A stretch of 64,000 bases of DNA from Nocardia bovistercoris (GTDB lineage: Bacteria > Actinomycetota > Actinomycetes > Mycobacteriales > Mycobacteriaceae). Below, one piece after another: positions 62,893 to 64,000 of the stretch; position 1 is the stretch's first letter, and each line of letters starts with the position of its first letter. The stretch is taken from the NCBI RefSeq assembly GCF_015674855.1, contig NZ_JADMLG010000003.1, forward strand, positions 186,001 to 250,000, in the 5' to 3' direction. Below the pieces are notes generated by a model. The model had not been told where the DNA came from. It did not search any database and saw nothing but the letters and a program-made list of their open reading frames with translations. Made by a program: the position numbers and the translations under genes.

Positions 62893-63387
62893 GCGTCAAA
62901 ACCTATCGCACGACACCGTGCGCCGAACCTCGCCCGGACAAGGTCGCAGACGGCCCGGCTCGCGTCTCGGCCGCTCACTGGAACTCGTCCAGGCCGGAGG
63001 CTCGCGCGCCGAGCGGGCCGGTGGTGTCGACCACGATGTCGAGGCATACACGCCCACGAGTACTCGGAACGAATAGTCAAAGGTGCATCGAATATTCGCG
63101 GAGCTTCGATCGACACGGTCGCGTCGCGGGCAACATCTGCCTGCACCCTTTCATCGCACTCGGACCCGACGATGTCGAGCCGCTGGGACGGCGAGACCAT
63201 GAACGGTGCTTTCCCGAATCCGGCAGTACCGCGCGAATAGTTCGCGTATTCGAATGATGATCGAATATCCGCACAAAGCGCTACAGTCGGTAATACTGTT
63301 GGCACGACAAGTCTGCATGAGACAGCGCCGTGACGACCGAATCGCCGAAAGAACACGCCGAACATCGGTGTCGAGAAAGCAGGGTTG
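62893..63387. other. Gene-free region with two palindromes
   Basis: About 495 bp between the divergent SDR and SnoaL-like genes, lower in GC than the flanks from 63070 to 63310. It holds CGAATATTCG (63089-63098, perfect) and TATTCGA-N7-TCGAATA near 63247-63267. No coding frame with actinobacterial bias is seen. Confidence 0.6.
63247..63267. promoter_or_regulatory. Inverted repeat upstream of the SnoaL-like gene
   Basis: TATTCGA-atgatga-TCGAATA, 7-bp perfect arms. Its half-site resembles that of the IclR-type repeat at 20597 (CGAATATTCG). About 120 bp upstream of the ATG at 63388. Confidence 0.5.
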
Positions 63388-63879
63388 ATGTCGCAGCATC
63401 CGGAGTCGGCAGCGGACCTGGCCGCTGTCCTGGAGCGAGAAGCGATCAGGGAGTTGAAGGCACGGTACTGCCGGTTCCTCGACACCAAGGACGAGCAGGG
63501 CTGGCGTACGGTCTTCACCGCGGACGTGCAGGTCCGCACCGACCTCACCGTCGCGACGTCCGAGGAGCCCGCGGGCAGTTTCGAACTCGACGGCGTCGAC
63601 GCCTTCGTCGACGGCGTCCTCGGCGCCCTCGCCGAGGTCGCCACGGTGCATCACTGTCACACTCCGGAGATCACCCTCACCTCCCCCACCACGGCGACCG
63701 GAATCTGGGCGATGGCGGACTGGCTGCTCTTCCCCGACGGCAACGAGCTGCGGGGCGCCGGGCACTATCACGAGACCTACGTCAAAGTCGAAGGCGCCTG
63801 GCGGATCTCGTCGCTGCACCTGACCCGGACTGTCGTACAGACCGGCGGCGCGCTGAGCGGTATCGAGGTGCCTCGCTGA
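63388..63879 (+). CDS. SnoaL-like / NTF2-fold protein
   Basis: A 163-residue single-domain protein: REAIRELKARYCRFLDTKDEQ (first helix), TVHHCHTPEITL, ATGIWAMADWLLFPDG, GAGHYHETYVKVEGAW and RISSLHLTRTVVQ (last strands). His-His and Tyr/Asp residues inside the pocket could be catalytic; related proteins are dehydratases or isomerases of lipids and steroids. The second gene of this fold in the window; the two share the overall layout but are clearly diverged. GGG precedes the ATG at weak spacing. Confidence 0.82.
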   Translation: MSQHPESAADLAAVLEREAIRELKARYCRFLDTKDEQGWRTVFTADVQVRTDLTVATSEEPAGSFELDGVDAFVDGVLGALAEVATVHHCHTPEITLTSPTTATGIWAMADWLLFPDGNELRGAGHYHETYVKVEGAWRISSLHLTRTVVQTGGALSGIEVPR

Positions 63880-63909
63880 TCGGTAGTTCGATCAGCGGAT
63901 CATCGACGA

Positions 63910-64000
63910 TGTTCGTGACCGGCGCGGCGCGCGGGCAGGGCGCACGCGGTACAGCCTGACCCGGTCTGTCGTACAACTCGATTCGGAGGAACTGGATGAG
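63910..64000 (+). pseudogene. SDR start fragment joined to a SnoaL-like tail
   Basis: From 63910 a short frame reads MFVTGAARGQGARGTA then stops, the cofactor motif of an SDR (TGAARGQG is typical of the mycofactocin-associated group). In another frame 63953-64000 reads SLTRSVVQLDSEELDE, similar to the end of the SnoaL-like protein (LHLTRTVVQ). Both look like gene fragments. GGAGG plus ATG at 63985-63998 could also start a new gene that continues past the window edge. Confidence 0.5.

Noticed and set aside
1..64000. tRNA, rRNA, riboswitches, insertion sequences, phage or attachment sites.
   Set aside because: I read for T-loop motifs, terminal inverted repeats with transposase motifs and conserved riboswitch cores and found none. 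Absence by eye is not proof; a covariance-model search would decide.

Overview
The window is very GC-rich actinobacterial DNA. It fits a mycolic-acid bacterium of the Mycobacteriales, most likely Nocardia or a close relative. The signs are an MspA-type outer-membrane porin, a cutinase-like esterase, a mycothiol-type DinB/MDMPI protein, many GTG starts, many TetR/IclR/GntR-regulated lipid-type dehydrogenases, and operators resembling the KstR (steroid catabolism) box. I saw no tRNA, rRNA, insertion sequence, phage or CRISPR array. The genus is an inference from gene content.

Layout. 0-4 kb: TetR plus ABC exporter (permease cut by the left edge), divergent from an acyl-CoA oxidase-like gene. 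4-10 kb: polyprenyl-phosphate sugar transferase, RmlC-like epimerase, MspA porin, PH-domain membrane protein, 5'-nucleotidase lipoprotein. 10-19 kb: cutinase, orphan Imm8-like immunity protein, FAD dehydrogenase, solitary HemC, small SnoaL/VOC/beta-propeller proteins, aminotransferase V. 18.7-22.6 kb: SDR plus DapB-like dehydrogenase divergent from an IclR regulator with a repeat-built N-terminus. 23-30 kb: TetR/SDR pair, thioredoxin, DinB-like proteins, a frameshifted SRPBCC-like gene beside a TetR, HAD phosphatase. 30-38 kb: PaaI-like thioesterase; sulfotransferase-SDR-DUF1214 operon divergent from IclR; cysD-cysNC. 38-45 kb: LuxR regulator, FAD oxidase, lipoprotein, APH remnant, arylsulfatase, P-loop kinase. 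45-52 kb: a compact six-gene operon (GntR, AprB-like ferredoxin, solute-binding protein with a NosL-like tail, permease, ATPase, AprA-like flavoprotein fused to HEAT repeats). 52-56 kb: acyl-CoA dehydrogenase, epimerase, DUF4254, OhrR-type regulator. 56-60 kb: Mn/Fe-type ABC importer under a perfect 22-bp palindrome, LysR, alpha/beta hydrolase. 60-64 kb: AttH-like protein, SDR, SnoaL-like protein and gene fragments.

Two themes join separate loci. First, sulfur: PAPS synthesis (CysD, CysNC), a sulfotransferase that would use PAPS, an arylsulfatase that removes sulfate, and an AprAB-like module with a sulfonate-type importer all lie within 21 kb. KstR-like boxes precede both the sulfotransferase/IclR divergon and cysD. 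This suggests, by inference, that sulfation is tied to sterol or lipid metabolism. Second, codon-phased 15-bp-period tandem repeats have built low-complexity ends onto four unrelated proteins (FAD dehydrogenase, IclR regulator, a hypothetical protein, the metal ABC ATPase), and a 20-21-bp-period repeat lies after cysNC. I know of no description of such a repeat family.

The best candidate for an undescribed system is the 45-52 kb operon. It joins uptake, electron transfer and an AprA-like flavoenzyme under its own GntR/UTRA regulator.
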